DNA of 64,000 bases. It comes from Prorocentrum cordatum (lineage: Eukaryota; Sar; Dinophyceae; Prorocentrales; Prorocentraceae). Positions 51,232 to 60,009 of this stretch are shown piece by piece; within the stretch, counting starts at the first letter, position 1, and each line of letters starts with the position of its first letter. A program made the position numbers and the translations under genes. The notes under the pieces are model-generated. The model was not told the DNA's origin. It did not search any database and saw nothing but the letters and a program-made list of their open reading frames with translations. Location: assembly GCA_963575745.1 (NCBI GenBank), contig CAUYUJ010011148.1:276952-340951 (forward strand), written 5' to 3'.

Positions 51232-51640
51232 CCAAGACCGTGCGGTGACGCAGCGTGCGGTGACCTCGGAATCCCCCGAGACCTCACCGCACGGGCCGTC
51301 GCCGCACGGCCTCGGGACCTCGGAGGAAGCTGCCGCCCGAGACGTCCTCAGAGAACGACCCGAGTCTTATGTTGTTCCCATCGACCTTAAGGACCACCCT
51401 TAAGGACCGCACCCGGAAAAGTGTCGAAAGAGTGTCGAAAGAGTGTCGAAACAGCGTCGGGCGAGTGTCTCCCAGGGCCCGACACGTGAAAATCCTCGAG
51501 TTCCGCTACCTTTTTGATGCTTGGAATTTCTTCTGGTGATCAAGGCTAAAGTAGGGTGGAACATCATGACCCGAGTCCCAAAACCGTGCGGTGACCCCGA
51601 ATCCCCACTGGCTCACCGCACGGTGTGGTCACCGCACCGT
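51232..51640 (+). repeat. hairpin-rich repeat, family Y, copy 3, interrupted by an insertion
   Basis: The first part (51,232-51,366) carries CCGTGCGGTGACGCAGCGTG, GAGACCTCACCGCACGGGCC and GACGTCCTCAGAGAACGACC. The second part (51,568-51,640) continues with CCGTGCGGTGACCCCGAATC and CTCACCGCACGGTGTGGTCA. Removing 201 bases plus one GACCCGAGTC rebuilds the order seen in copy 2. Confidence 0.8.
51367..51567 (+). mobile_element. element N, 201-bp insertion with 10-bp target duplication
   Basis: GACCCGAGTC lies exactly on both sides (51,357-51,366 and 51,568-51,577). The ends TTATGTTGTTCCC and GGGTGGAACATCAT are short imperfect inverted repeats (ATGTTGTTCC against ATGATGTTCC). The interior holds AGTGTCGAAAG short tandem repeats. 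A ten-base duplication fits Mutator-like elements. No coding capacity. Confidence 0.8.
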
Positions 51641-51824
51641 CTGGGGGCCCCCTTCGGCTCTCCGGCCCGCGGTGCCGCGGCCGCACCTCCGCCCTCTCGG
51701 GAGGCCCCCCGCCGAAGAGCGCCCCGCCCCGGGGAGGTCGGAGGGCCGCGGCCGCCGCCGCAGCCAGTCGTCCCCGTCGCCGTCGCCGTCGACGGAGCAC
51801 GAGGAGGACGAGTGAGTAGGACAC

Positions 51825-51932
51825 GGGAGGAGGAGGAGGAGGAGGAGGAGGAGGAGGAGGAGGAGGAGGTCCTACTCCTCCTCCTCCTCCTCCTCCTCCT
51901 CCTCCTCCTCCTCCTCCTCCTCCTCCTCCTCA
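51825..51932. repeat. inverted (GGA)n / (TCC)n pair
   Basis: About 45 bases of GGA are followed at once by GTCCTACTCC and about 60 bases of TCC. The two runs are complementary, so the segment can fold into one long hairpin. Confidence 0.95.
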
Positions 51933-52191
51933 TCATCCTCTGCCCAGACCTCAGACGTCACCATTTCTTCACCGCGTGGGCCCCTGGAGTCCCTGGAGGC
52001 CCTCCTCGCCTGACCACTGGAGGGGGGGGGGGGGGCGAGGGAAGGGGGGACGCGGCGACGCGGGAAATGGGGACGGGCGACGTGGCGATCGAAGCGAGAC
52101 GAGAAGGAGCGGCCCCCGCGCCACCCTGCGACTCGCACGAGGAAGGGGCGGAGGGCCACGAAGGGGAGGCGAGCTGAGCGGGGTGGGCGGG

Positions 52192-52335
52192 GCAGACGTG
52201 GGTCGGGGCTGAACCTCAACGGTGTGTTTCGTTCTCGTTTTGTTTTCGCTTTCCCTCGAGCTATCTTCAGTCCGCCCTTCACGCAAAACGAAACCGAAAC
52301 GAAAACGGCCCACGAAACACCGTGTAGGTGCACCC
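52192..52335. repeat. inverted repeat with TTTCGTTTTCG arms
   Basis: ACGGTGTGTTTCGTTCTCGT and TTTGTTTTCG at 52,219-52,250 pair imperfectly with CGAAACGAAAACGGCCCACG and AAACACCGTG at 52,297-52,326. The spacer is about 45 bases. Confidence 0.6.
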
Positions 52336-52479
52336 CTGACGTGGGCCGGGCGCAGCCGAACGGGGGAGGGGGGGCAACAGGCGGGAGGGGGGGCCGGATG
52401 AGGATGTGCACCCTTCGTGCACACCTTCGGAGCCCCAGGGAGGGCTCCACGTTTGGGGGGCTCCTTCGTGGCCTTTGCC

Positions 52480-52605
52480 TCTTCCTCCTCCTCCTCCTTC
52501 GGCTCCTCCTCCGACTCCTCCTCCGGCTCCTCCTCCGGCTCCTCCTCCTCCTCCTCCTCCTCCTCCTCCTCCTCCTCCTCCTCCTCCTGCTCCTCCTCCT
52601 CAAGG
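52480..52605 (+). repeat. (CCT)n tract with TCCGGC interruptions
   Basis: CTCCTCCGGCTC units grading to pure CCT. Confidence 0.9.
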
Positions 52606-52998
52606 GTCCCTTTCCTGCATCCCTCCCCCCGATGTTGGCTACCTGCCAGACCACCCCAGTCCAACCCGAAGACCCGAATTTCGGGTTGGGGGGGGGGTAC
52701 GGGTTCCGCATGACCGTGTTCGATGCTCCCCCGACCCCCCCCCCCCCAACTGGAAATGGAGGGCAAATCGAGGCCTCCGGGTGGGGCCTGGGTGGCATTG
52801 GTGCGCGGTGAGCTGTGGGCCCCCCCCCCCCCCCTGGCGAGACGCCCGAGGGGGGGGCGGGAGGAGCCCGCGGGCGGCCGCGGGCCCGAGGGCGCCCGCC
52901 CCCGGGGGCTCCCCGCGCGCAGGGGAAGGACGGGAGGCTCGGCCCGGCCGCGCCCCTGCCGAGGAAAAGTCGGCTCTCGGACAGGGGCCGGCCGCCCA

Positions 52999-53212
52999 GG
53001 CATGCCCAGAGGCCTGCCACGGCACGGCACGTTCTGGGAGCCCAAGCGCGTTCCAAGAGCAAGAGCACCGCTCTCAGAACAGAGGCCCGATGCGCTGAGA
53101 CAAGACGGTCCCAGCCAGGAATGCTCTGAGAACGTGTCGTGGAAACCGCAAAAGGTTCTTGGAACATTGCTTGGTAGGCCTCTTGGCGGGCCAGGACGCT
53201 TCGCCACTGCTT
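52999..53212 (+). mobile_element. palindromic repeat, family K, copy 2
   Basis: GGTCCCAGCCAGGAATGCTC, TCGTGGAAACCGCAAAAGGT, CTTGGTAGGCCTCTTGGCGG and AGGACGCTTCGCCACTGCTT line up in order with copy 1 at 5,148. More diverged at the left arm. Confidence 0.65.
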
Positions 53213-53329
53213 GAGGCTCTGATCGTGCGGGTGACATCGCTGAGCGGAAAGATGGCCCTTCCTGTCTCTTAAGTATGCTCACACGCTTGCCCTCAGAATG
53301 TATGCCCCCCCCCCTCCCTCAAGCTGGAG

Positions 53330-54135
53330 GACAGTGGGAGCCCATCAGGCATCGACCAGTGTTGATCGATTCCTCCCTTGAGGGATGCCCAGAACCCGAA
53401 GAGTACAATCAGCAGGGTGCGCCCAGAACAATCAGTGATGCTACCCTTTTCGTGCTTCACCTGTTCTCTGGCCCCACGAGATCTGTGGACCCCCAAGAGA
53501 CCCTCGATACCCTCGCCGCCACGGCTGGCCGCAGGTTCATGAAAACTATCAGTTGACATAATCAACCATGAGACTTCACGGAGACCTGTCTAGGCAAGAC
53601 ACTTGCTAAGTGGGCCCACCTCATGAGGGAAGGGAGGGTCGTTGCGTTGCTGACGGGCCCTTATTTGAGACCTGGAATGCTCCGTTCCGTGCGGCCCCTG
53701 GCGCTCCGAACCCGCCCAGGCCTATCAGATCCAGAGCTACTCCGACGAGGGCTCCAGCGCTCAGCCACAGAGAAATGGCCCAGCTTGAGGCTCAGGGTTG
53801 GCAACGGGCTGGTGAGGATGACCATCTATTCGCCCCACCTGTGCTATAAGCAATGAGTTACGGCCACCATGGAGCATCCCAGTCGTCTTGCGTTCCTCCC
53901 TCAAAGCCATTCCTCATGGTTGCTCCCCTACTTAAGTGCCGTCAACGACAAGCCCCATGCCGGCTTCGCCCACGTGCCATCAGTGTATGCTCTGCAGCCC
54001 CGACATGAAGACCAACCTCTCTGTCACGTATCCACTGTGATGGTATGCAGAGTACTCTTGATATGCGGGGGGAGCATGTGTGAAGCATCGCACCATCACA
54101 TCACCCTCGATGGCAGGAGGAACGACGGCTTGTGA
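53330..54135 (+). pseudogene. decayed LHLFSG-domain (C5-methyltransferase-like) reading frame
   Basis: The plus-strand frame reads VLHLFSG at 53,452-53,472, then an interrupted stretch whose neighbouring frames give VDIINHE and GDLSRQDT, then KTLAKWAHLMREGRVVALLTG (to about 53,655), RLRVGNGLVRMTIYS, a TGA at about 53,848, and then MEHPSRLAFLPQSHSSWLLP and PHAGFAHV. From memory, this order (LHLFSG, a GP-Pro-Cys loop, RVGN, a MEHP..SSW.LP block) belongs to a domain common in dinoflagellate retroelement-like proteins. LHLFSG and the GP-Pro-Cys loop resemble motifs I and IV of C5-cytosine methyltransferases. Here the loop is TGPYLRP, so the catalytic Cys is missing. At least one stop and two frame changes mark it as dead. 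Confidence 0.55.
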
Positions 54136-54161
54136 GCCACGACGGCCGCCAAGACCTACCC

Positions 54162-54322
54162 TTAGGTCGGGCATTACCCCCTTCAGGCGGACTTTGGGCG
54201 AAAAATAAAACATACCCAAAAAATCCCCCCCAAAAGGTCAAAAATACTCAAAAAGCCATCCCCAGAGCATTTTGTTGACTGTGTTTGAATATTCCTGCTG
54301 TCGAGGGACAGGCCCGACTTAA
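54162..54322 (+). mobile_element. MITE, family G, copy 8 (8-bp target duplication)
   Basis: A 161-bp copy from TTAGGTCGGGCATTACCCCC to GAGGGACAGGCCCGACTTAA. ACCTACCC is duplicated exactly (54,154-54,161 and 54,323-54,330). Confidence 0.88.
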
Positions 54323-54344
54323 ACCTACCCGCCTGAGCAGTGCT

Positions 54345-54653
54345 CCTGCCTGGCCCAGGCCATCTCCGAGGAGGCCAAATCAAAGTGTGCTCTGCTCCCA
54401 GGAGACGAGGAGGATTGGAACCTGGCACCTGAAGCGCGTTTCTTTCTTTTCGGCGAGAATGGGCATTACAGGGGGGGGAGGGGGCCGGCGGGGGGGTATC
54501 CTGCCTGGCCCAGGCCATCTTCGAGGAGGCCAAGCCAAAGTGTGCTCTCCTCCCAAGAAACGAAGAGGATGTGAACCTGGCACCTGGAGCGCGTTTCTTT
54601 CTTTTCGGCGAGAATGGGCATTATAGGGGGGAGGGGGCCGGCGGGGGGGTATA
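54345..54653 (+). repeat. 155-bp tandem duplication
   Basis: CCTGCCTGGCCCAGGCCATC, GAGGAGGCCAA, AAAGTGTGCTCT, CGCGTTTCTTTCTTTTCGGC and GGGGGCCGGCGGGGGGGTAT occur in order twice, offset by 155. The duplicated block includes the left end of the family S repeat. Confidence 0.85.
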
Positions 54654-54803
54654 ATGTCACGCCCCCCCCCGCCGTGTGCCCGATGCGCACGGCGGCAGTG
54701 CCCGGAGCGCACTGAGGGGGGAGGGGCGTTACGTTATGGGGAGGGGAGAGGGGTCGGGGGATATAATGCCCATTATGCCCCAAGCAATAAAGAAACACGC
54801 TCC
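54586..54803 (+). mobile_element. family S repeat, fullest copy
   Basis: The left end GGAGCGCGTTTCTTTCTTTT and the right end AATAAAGAAACACGCTCC are inverted repeats (GGAGCGYGTTTCTTT). The interior carries G-runs, GATGCGCACGGCGGCAGTGC and several ATTATGGG / CCCATTAT-type pairs. No target duplication was found. Confidence 0.6.
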
Positions 54804-55343
54804 TGTGGTCTTGGGTCTTGGGGGCGTCGGGGAGCCGTCCTTGGACACAGCAGAATAGGCGCCAGTGCCGCTCCCAGTGCGCGCGGGCACGGCAGTGCCG
54901 CTTCGGGAGGTCGGCAGCGGGGCTGGGACCCCATCATATCTTCTGGTCGTCTGTCCAGTGGCGCCGTGGACCAGGTGGGCGTCGCCGCTTGGCGATGCAC
55001 TCGGCGATTTCTGGAGCCGTCCCGGGGCTTGGTCGGAAGGCCCTCTGGGACCACTCGGGGGGCCTCTGTGGGGCTCGCCGGGGGCCCCTCCTCTTGGACG
55101 CCCGTGGGATCCGTGCCGGAGGCATCTTGGGCTATAGGAGAGGGGAGGCGTCAACATGCACGAAGTTGTACAGCCACGCTGCACTGCATGTGCTACACTG
55201 GGCCCACTACTTTGCTAAAGGCATTTCTCACTCCGATGAGCAGCCAGAAGGCGCCACTGGACTGGCTGAAGTGGCGATGCGCGCACTCTACAGCTCATAA
55301 AGCATGAGCGATCTATAAAGCAGCCGTGCTATACTAGCGCGCC
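54804..55343. other. unassigned sequence
   Basis: No recognised gene or repeat family. Open frames are mostly Gly/Arg/Ser-rich. Confidence 0.4.
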
Positions 55344-55935
55344 ATGCTACCGGCTATGCTAGCTGTCAGCCCAAGGGTCTTGAAACAAAACCATTCGCAA
55401 TCAAATGGAGACGCGCTTCGCATGAAATTATGGGGGACACGGCGTCTCACCAACTGCGTGGAGGGTGCGAACGCCGAAAGCTCTCCCGATGCGACTGTGG
55501 GTGTGGGCGCGGCTTGGTCTGGGTCACAAGACGGGTGTGAGCCCAGCCGCAATTCTGCAGGTCTGCCTGCACAGCCTCCGAAAAGTGATGTCATTCCCAC
55601 GCCAGCATCGAAACATACAAGGCGCAAGAATTCCTCCTGCGCCTCTCAAAAAAACAAGCTCGAGATCGAATACCTCCGATTCTCAGCCAAAGCGGGAAAT
55701 ACGTCAACTCATCGTGACATTAGAAAATTAGCCTGGCGAAGTACCCAACCATACGCAATTGTGGATACAGCAATTGTGAAGAATACCATCTTCGCCCGCG
55801 CTCCCTATGTGGCCACGGCTTCCCGCCGGAGCCCGACATGCTCAGGGACACGTTTGTGGCCGTCTTCGCGGGCGCCGACGACCGCGAGGATGGCGCCCCC
55901 CTGACCGAAGAGCAGAAGCAGGAAATTTACTGCCA
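55344..55935 (+). CDS. exon-like fragment of an unknown protein, truncated by a minisatellite
   Basis: At about 55,805-55,930 one plus frame reads GHGFPPEPDMLRDTFVAVFA and GADDREDGAPLTEEQKQEIY, a fluent acidic helical sequence that runs straight into the 90-bp minisatellite. Upstream (55,344-55,800) another plus frame is open for about 150 codons with mixed composition (PKSDVIPTPASKHTRRKN). I do not recognise the protein. The intact reading before the repeat and its abrupt end suggest an exon broken or extended by repeat growth. Confidence 0.35.
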
Positions 55936-57350
55936 TTGGCGCCTTCGGTGGAGCTCCTGTGGGGCCACAATCCTCATGAGGGGTGTGCCGAAATGGCCCG
56001 AGGCCGCCATGCGAACCCTGCCACTGGGGGCCTTCGGTGGAGCTCCCTATGGGGCCACGATCCTCGTGGGGGGTGTGCCGAAATGGCCCGAGGCCGCAAT
56101 GCGAACGCAGCCACTGGGGGCCTTCGGTGGAGCTCCCTATGGGGCCACAATCCTCGTGAGGGGTGTGCCGAAATGGCCCCGGGCCGCCATGCGAACGCTG
56201 CCACTGGGGCCTTCGGTGGAGCTCCCTTGTGGGGCCACGATCCTCGTGAGGGGTGTGCAGAAATGGCCCAGGGCCGCCGTGCGAACGCTGCCACTGGGGC
56301 CTTCGGTGGAGCTCCCTATGGGGCCACGATCCTCGTGAGGGGTGTGCCGAAATGGCCCGAGGCCGCCATGCGAACGCAGCCACTGGAGCCTTCGGTGGAG
56401 CTCCCTATGGGGCCACGGTCCTCGTGAGGGGTATGCCGAAATGGCCCTGGGCCGCCATGTGAACGCTGCCACTGGCGCCTTCGGTGGAGCTCCCTATGGG
56501 GCTACGATCCTCGTGAGGGGTGCGCCGAAATGGGGCGGGGCCACCATGCGAACGACTAGAGCCTTCGGTGGAGCTCCCTATGGGGCCACGATCCTCGTGA
56601 GGGGTGCCAAAATGGCACGGGGCCGCCGTGCGAACGCTGCCACTGGGGCCTTCGGTGGAGCTCCCTATGGAGCCACGATCCTCGTGAGGGGTGTGCCCGC
56701 CATGCGAACGCAGCCATTGGGGCCTTCGGTGGAGCTCCCTATGGGGCCACGATCCTCGAGAGGGGTGTGCCGAAATGGCCCGAGGCCGCCATGCGAACGC
56801 AGCCACTGGGGCCTTCGGTGGAGCTCCCTATGGGTCCTCGTGTGCCGAAATGGCCCGAGGCCGCCATGCGAACGCAGCCACTGGGGCCTTCGGTGGAGCT
56901 CCCTATGGGGCCACGATCCTCGTGAGGGGTGTGAGGCCGCCATGCGAACGCAGCCACTGGGGCCTTCGGTGGAGCTCCCTATGGGGCCACGATCCTCGTG
57001 AGGGGTGTGCCGAAATGGCCCGAGGCCGCCATGCGAACGCAGCCACTGGGGGCCTTCGGTGGAGCTCCCTATGGGGCCACGATCCTCGAGAGGGGTGTGC
57101 CGAAATGGCCCGAGGCCGCCATGCGAACGCAGCCACTGGGGCCTTCGGTGGAGCTCCCTATGGGGCCACGATCCTCGTGAGGGGTGTGCCGAAATGGCCC
57201 GAGGCCGCCATGCGAACGCTGCCACTGGGGCCTTCGGTGGAGCTCCCTATGGGGCCACGATCCTCGTGAGGGGTGTGCCGAAATGGCCCGAGGCCGCCAT
57301 GCGAACGCAGCCACTGGGGGCCTTCGGTGGAGCTCCCTATGGGGCCACGA
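55936..57350 (+). repeat. 90-bp minisatellite, about 16-17 copies
   Basis: The unit reads GGGCCTTCGGTGGAGCTCCC, TATGGGGCCACGATCCTCGT, GAGGGGTGTGCCGAAATGGC, CCGAGGCCGCCATGCGAACG, CAGCCACTG. Units vary between 90 and 91 bases, and some have internal deletions (near 56,690, 56,830 and 56,930). In the 90-base form one plus frame gives a 30-residue repeat containing GAPYGATILVRGVPKWPEAA. All six frames lack stops over long distances, so no coding claim follows from openness. Confidence 0.95.
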
Positions 57351-57950
57351 AACGATGTACTGGGTGGGTGAAACGCAAGGAAGAGGGGGAGGAGGGAGGA
57401 GGAGGGGGAGGAGGAGAGAAGGAGAGGAGACGCGGGCCACCGTCTCTTCAAAACGAGGACCCAACACCACAGGATGGTTGGGAAATAGAGAGAGAGAGAG
57501 GGAGAGAGACGCCATCGACGCACCCACCTCCATCTGGCAAATTCGATGATTCCTTGTCTCTCCGCTGTGCATGATTTGTTTGTTTTACCTGTTGGCATGC
57601 GTTTCGCCTCCAGAGGCACCGGAACTGGAAGGCTGTGGGGGACCTCTGAGGGCATCTGGAGTCTTTCTGGGGGAGGGAGCAGTTAAGCACAGCATGAGGG
57701 GCTGGAGGACTGCCTGCAGGGCTCTCCGCACGCCTCCAGCTGCCACAAAAAAATATTCAAACTCAGAAGCCCAATGGGCGAATTACTTCACACTCTGTAG
57801 TTCAGTGCTTTGGTCGTGCAGTCCGCAGATGGCGTCATGATGCGAGTGACTCAGGACACGTCACAAGAGACCTGGAGCATCTGGCGGCCCTCGCTCCTGG
57901 AGCTCGTGCGGAACAGTAGGCTTCCCTGGACATCTGGATTCCCCAGACCG
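57351..57950. other. unassigned sequence with GGA and (GA)n stretches
   Basis: Purine tract at about 57,375-57,430 and (GA)n at about 57,485-57,512. No gene was recognised. Confidence 0.4.
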
Positions 57951-57989
57951 TGCCTGCACTCAGGGTGGGCCTCGCGTGCTTCTCAAGGA

Positions 57990-58680
57990 AGGCCATGGGG
58001 TGCTCCGAGGCTCCGCCACGCTCTGGCTTCTGGACGCCCCGTTGCGCGCTGCGGCCTGTTGCCGCCCCGGGGTGTCCTGGGGATTCGCCACGCTCCGCCC
58101 CGTTGCCGCCCGCCGTGGCCCGCCGGGGTGCCCCAAACATTCGCCAGGCTCCACTTGCGGGAGCGCAACATGACGTAGACATGAAAACTCGGAGGTCCGC
58201 GCGGATTTCTGGGATCGGCGCTGGACCCCCCTCCCTGGCGCGCGGAGCCGGCGCCGCCAGGGGGCCCCAGCGCCGATCCGAGGAATACGCGCGGACCTCC
58301 GAAATAGTATGTTTATGCCATTCTTCGTTCCCCTATCCACCCCGTTGCCGCCCGTTGCCGCCTGTCGAGGTTCCCCGAAGATTCGCCGTGCTCCCGCCCG
58401 TTGCCGGCCGTTGCCGCCTCGTGGCCGCCTCGTTGCCCGTTTGGGGGGTCCGCCAAGGATTCGCCGCGTTGCCGCCCGTTGCCGCCTGTTGCCGCCGCGT
58501 GGCGCCACCTGGGGGGTACGCCGACGTTTCGCCAGGTTGCCGCCCGTTCCCGCCGCATGGCCGCTCGGGAGGTCCGTCGGCGTTTCGCCACGCTGCGGAC
58601 GATGGCCGCCGCGTAGCCGCTCGGGCGGTCCGTCGACGTTTCGCCACGCTGCCGCCGGTTGCCGCCTCGTTGCCGAGTCA
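57990..58680 (+). repeat. GTTGCCGCC / TTCGCCACGC degenerate minisatellite
   Basis: Units of about 60-75 bases built from CGTTGCCGCCCGTTGCCGCC, a GTGGCC or CGGGCG linker, GGTCCGTCGACGTTTCGCCA and CGCTGCC. The array is interrupted at 58,155-58,335 by fold-back element H copy 2. Confidence 0.8.
58155..58335 (+). mobile_element. fold-back element, family H, copy 2 (5-bp target duplication)
   Basis: GAAAACTCGGAGGTCCGCGC, GGATTTCTGGGATCGGCGCT on the left pair with AGCGCCGATCCGAGGAATAC, GCGCGGACCTCCGAAATAGT on the right. The right end is CTTCGTTCCCCTA. TCCAC is duplicated exactly (58,150-58,154 and 58,336-58,340). The insertion is in the GTTGCCGCC minisatellite. Confidence 0.88.
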
Positions 58681-59235
58681 CCACAGAGCTTACATCACAA
58701 AGCTTTCACCGCGTAGATTGCACAGCAGAGCTTCTACCACATAGCTTGCACCACATAGCTTACACCATTTACTGTTTGCGGTGCACGCTCGCTAACATGT
58801 CTTCGGAACGTATCATCAACATCATGACGTCTCGACCCTCTGATTAAAAATGCACACGGACCTCTGGGCAAGGTAAAACCAGGGTCTCATGAGAAGGACG
58901 CGATATTCACAGATCTGGTCGCATCGCAGCCAGACATTACACCATGTTCCGCCGCCTAGCGCCTGCCGGCAAGAGTGGAGGGGCCTCATGCGGGATATTA
59001 CTGCCGCGCATTGAAATTCACACTTTGGCACACTGGCCAACTCGCAACGGCAAGGTTGCACCCTCTTGAGTCGTCAGGTCCACGACGACGTCGAAGTCTA
59101 CTCGCGTCGTACAAGCGAAAATGGATCGTGTCGAAACGGGGTTCGGTAGCGCAGCTCCTGCCAGAGCTATACCACAGCAGAACGTCGAGCAACGTCGAGC
59201 CGTCTTGCAGCAACAAGCCGCGCTGACCTGCTGCA
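58680..59235. other. unassigned sequence, perhaps including the retrogene 3' untranslated region
   Basis: CACATAGCTT-type short repeats at about 58,690-58,770 (AGCTTACACCA, AGCTTGCACCACA). No gene. If the minus-strand frame ending at 59,236 is a retrogene, its 3' untranslated part would lie here; no poly-A tract was seen. Confidence 0.4.
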
Positions 59236-59916
59236 CTACATCGCTGTGCCGAGCTGGCATCGGGCACGCGCGTCTCGCACGACAAACGGCAAGACGCTGC
59301 GGGCGAATGCGTTCTGGCGCTTAGACCTCAACAACATGCTGTCGAACGGCGAATCGGGCTCACGACAGCCCACCGCGTCAAACTCGTAGGTTTCGACCAC
59401 CTGCGGCTCCTCGGCCCAGCCGCGTCTCCGCTCCAGCTGCGTGGCAGGCTGGGGCAATGCACACACCAGAATGCTATCAAACGGCGACGGTGGCTCCGAG
59501 TGGTCGACCGCGCCCGCCCCGAGAGGCAGGACAGCCTTGAGCGCCGGGGCCCCGACGCCACTCCGCACCAACGCGCTGCTCACAGGCGAGGGGGGCTCGC
59601 AGTGGCCCGTCACGTTGGGCTCGCAGGGCCCGACCACCGCGGAGTCGGAGGCCGCGTCCTGGCACGCACCCAGCAGCTTGCACATCGGGCCGTCCGGTGC
59701 GCCGAAGGACCTAAGGCTCTCGCCGTCGGCCGAGGTGCCACAGCTGCGGATGGACTCGTAGAGGTTGTCTGGCGACTCGCACTCCTCCAGCTCCAGCAAC
59801 AAACACGGCTTGACGCCCTCGCCCGGTGTCCGCGGGCACTGGCTCTTCGACGTCGACAGGTGCAGCCCAGGAACCAGGGACATGTTCAAGGAAGCGGGGC
59901 GGAGGTGGCGGTACAT
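59236..59916 (-). CDS. probable spliced-leader-tagged retrogene, unknown protein with EPPSPFDS repeats
   Basis: The minus-strand frame is open from inside the leader relic (59,997) to a stop at 59,236. The first ATG after the leader is at 59,914-59,916, giving 226 residues and a 5' leader of about 70 bases. No membrane segment is obvious. Three copies of a short motif occur: HCEPPSPVSSALVRS, HSEPPSPFDSILVCA and CREPDSPFDSMLLRS, with a weaker ECESPDNLYESI upstream. Spacing is about 30-45 residues. Repeated Ser-Pro motifs of this type could be phosphorylation or docking sites; that is inference. No family recognised. The leader without intervening stops suggests recent mRNA-derived insertion. 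Confidence 0.6.
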   Translation of the reverse strand: MYRHLRPASLNMSLVPGLHLSTSKSQCPRTPGEGVKPCLLLELEECESPDNLYESIRSCGTSADGESLRSFGAPDGPMCKLLGACQDAASDSAVVGPCEPNVTGHCEPPSPVSSALVRSGVGAPALKAVLPLGAGAVDHSEPPSPFDSILVCALPQPATQLERRRGWAEEPQVVETYEFDAVGCREPDSPFDSMLLRSKRQNAFARSVLPFVVRDARARCQLGTAM

Positions 59917-59987
59917 GGCACCGCAGAACCTCAACGAGAGGTCGGCGCGTAAGACTCCTAAGGCAAAAAGCGCCGGTGCCCAACCTG

Positions 59988-60009
59988 CTTGAGCCAAAAT
60001 GACTGCGGG
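59988..60009 (-). other. relict trans-spliced leader
   Basis: The minus strand reads CCGCAGTCATTTTGGCTCAAG, broken here for length as CCGCAGTC and ATTTTGGCTCAAG. The conserved dinoflagellate leader is CCGTAGCC followed by ATTTTGGCTCAAG after one variable base. There are two mismatches, both in the 5' third. Leaders are added to mRNA by trans-splicing, so a genomic copy joined to an open frame indicates reverse transcription and reinsertion of a processed mRNA. Confidence 0.8.

Noticed and set aside
55807-57574. Six-frame open readings of 160-220 residues in the 90-bp minisatellite
   Set aside because: The unit lacks stops in nearly all frames, so openness carries no coding information; only the short sequence before the array was kept as exon-like.
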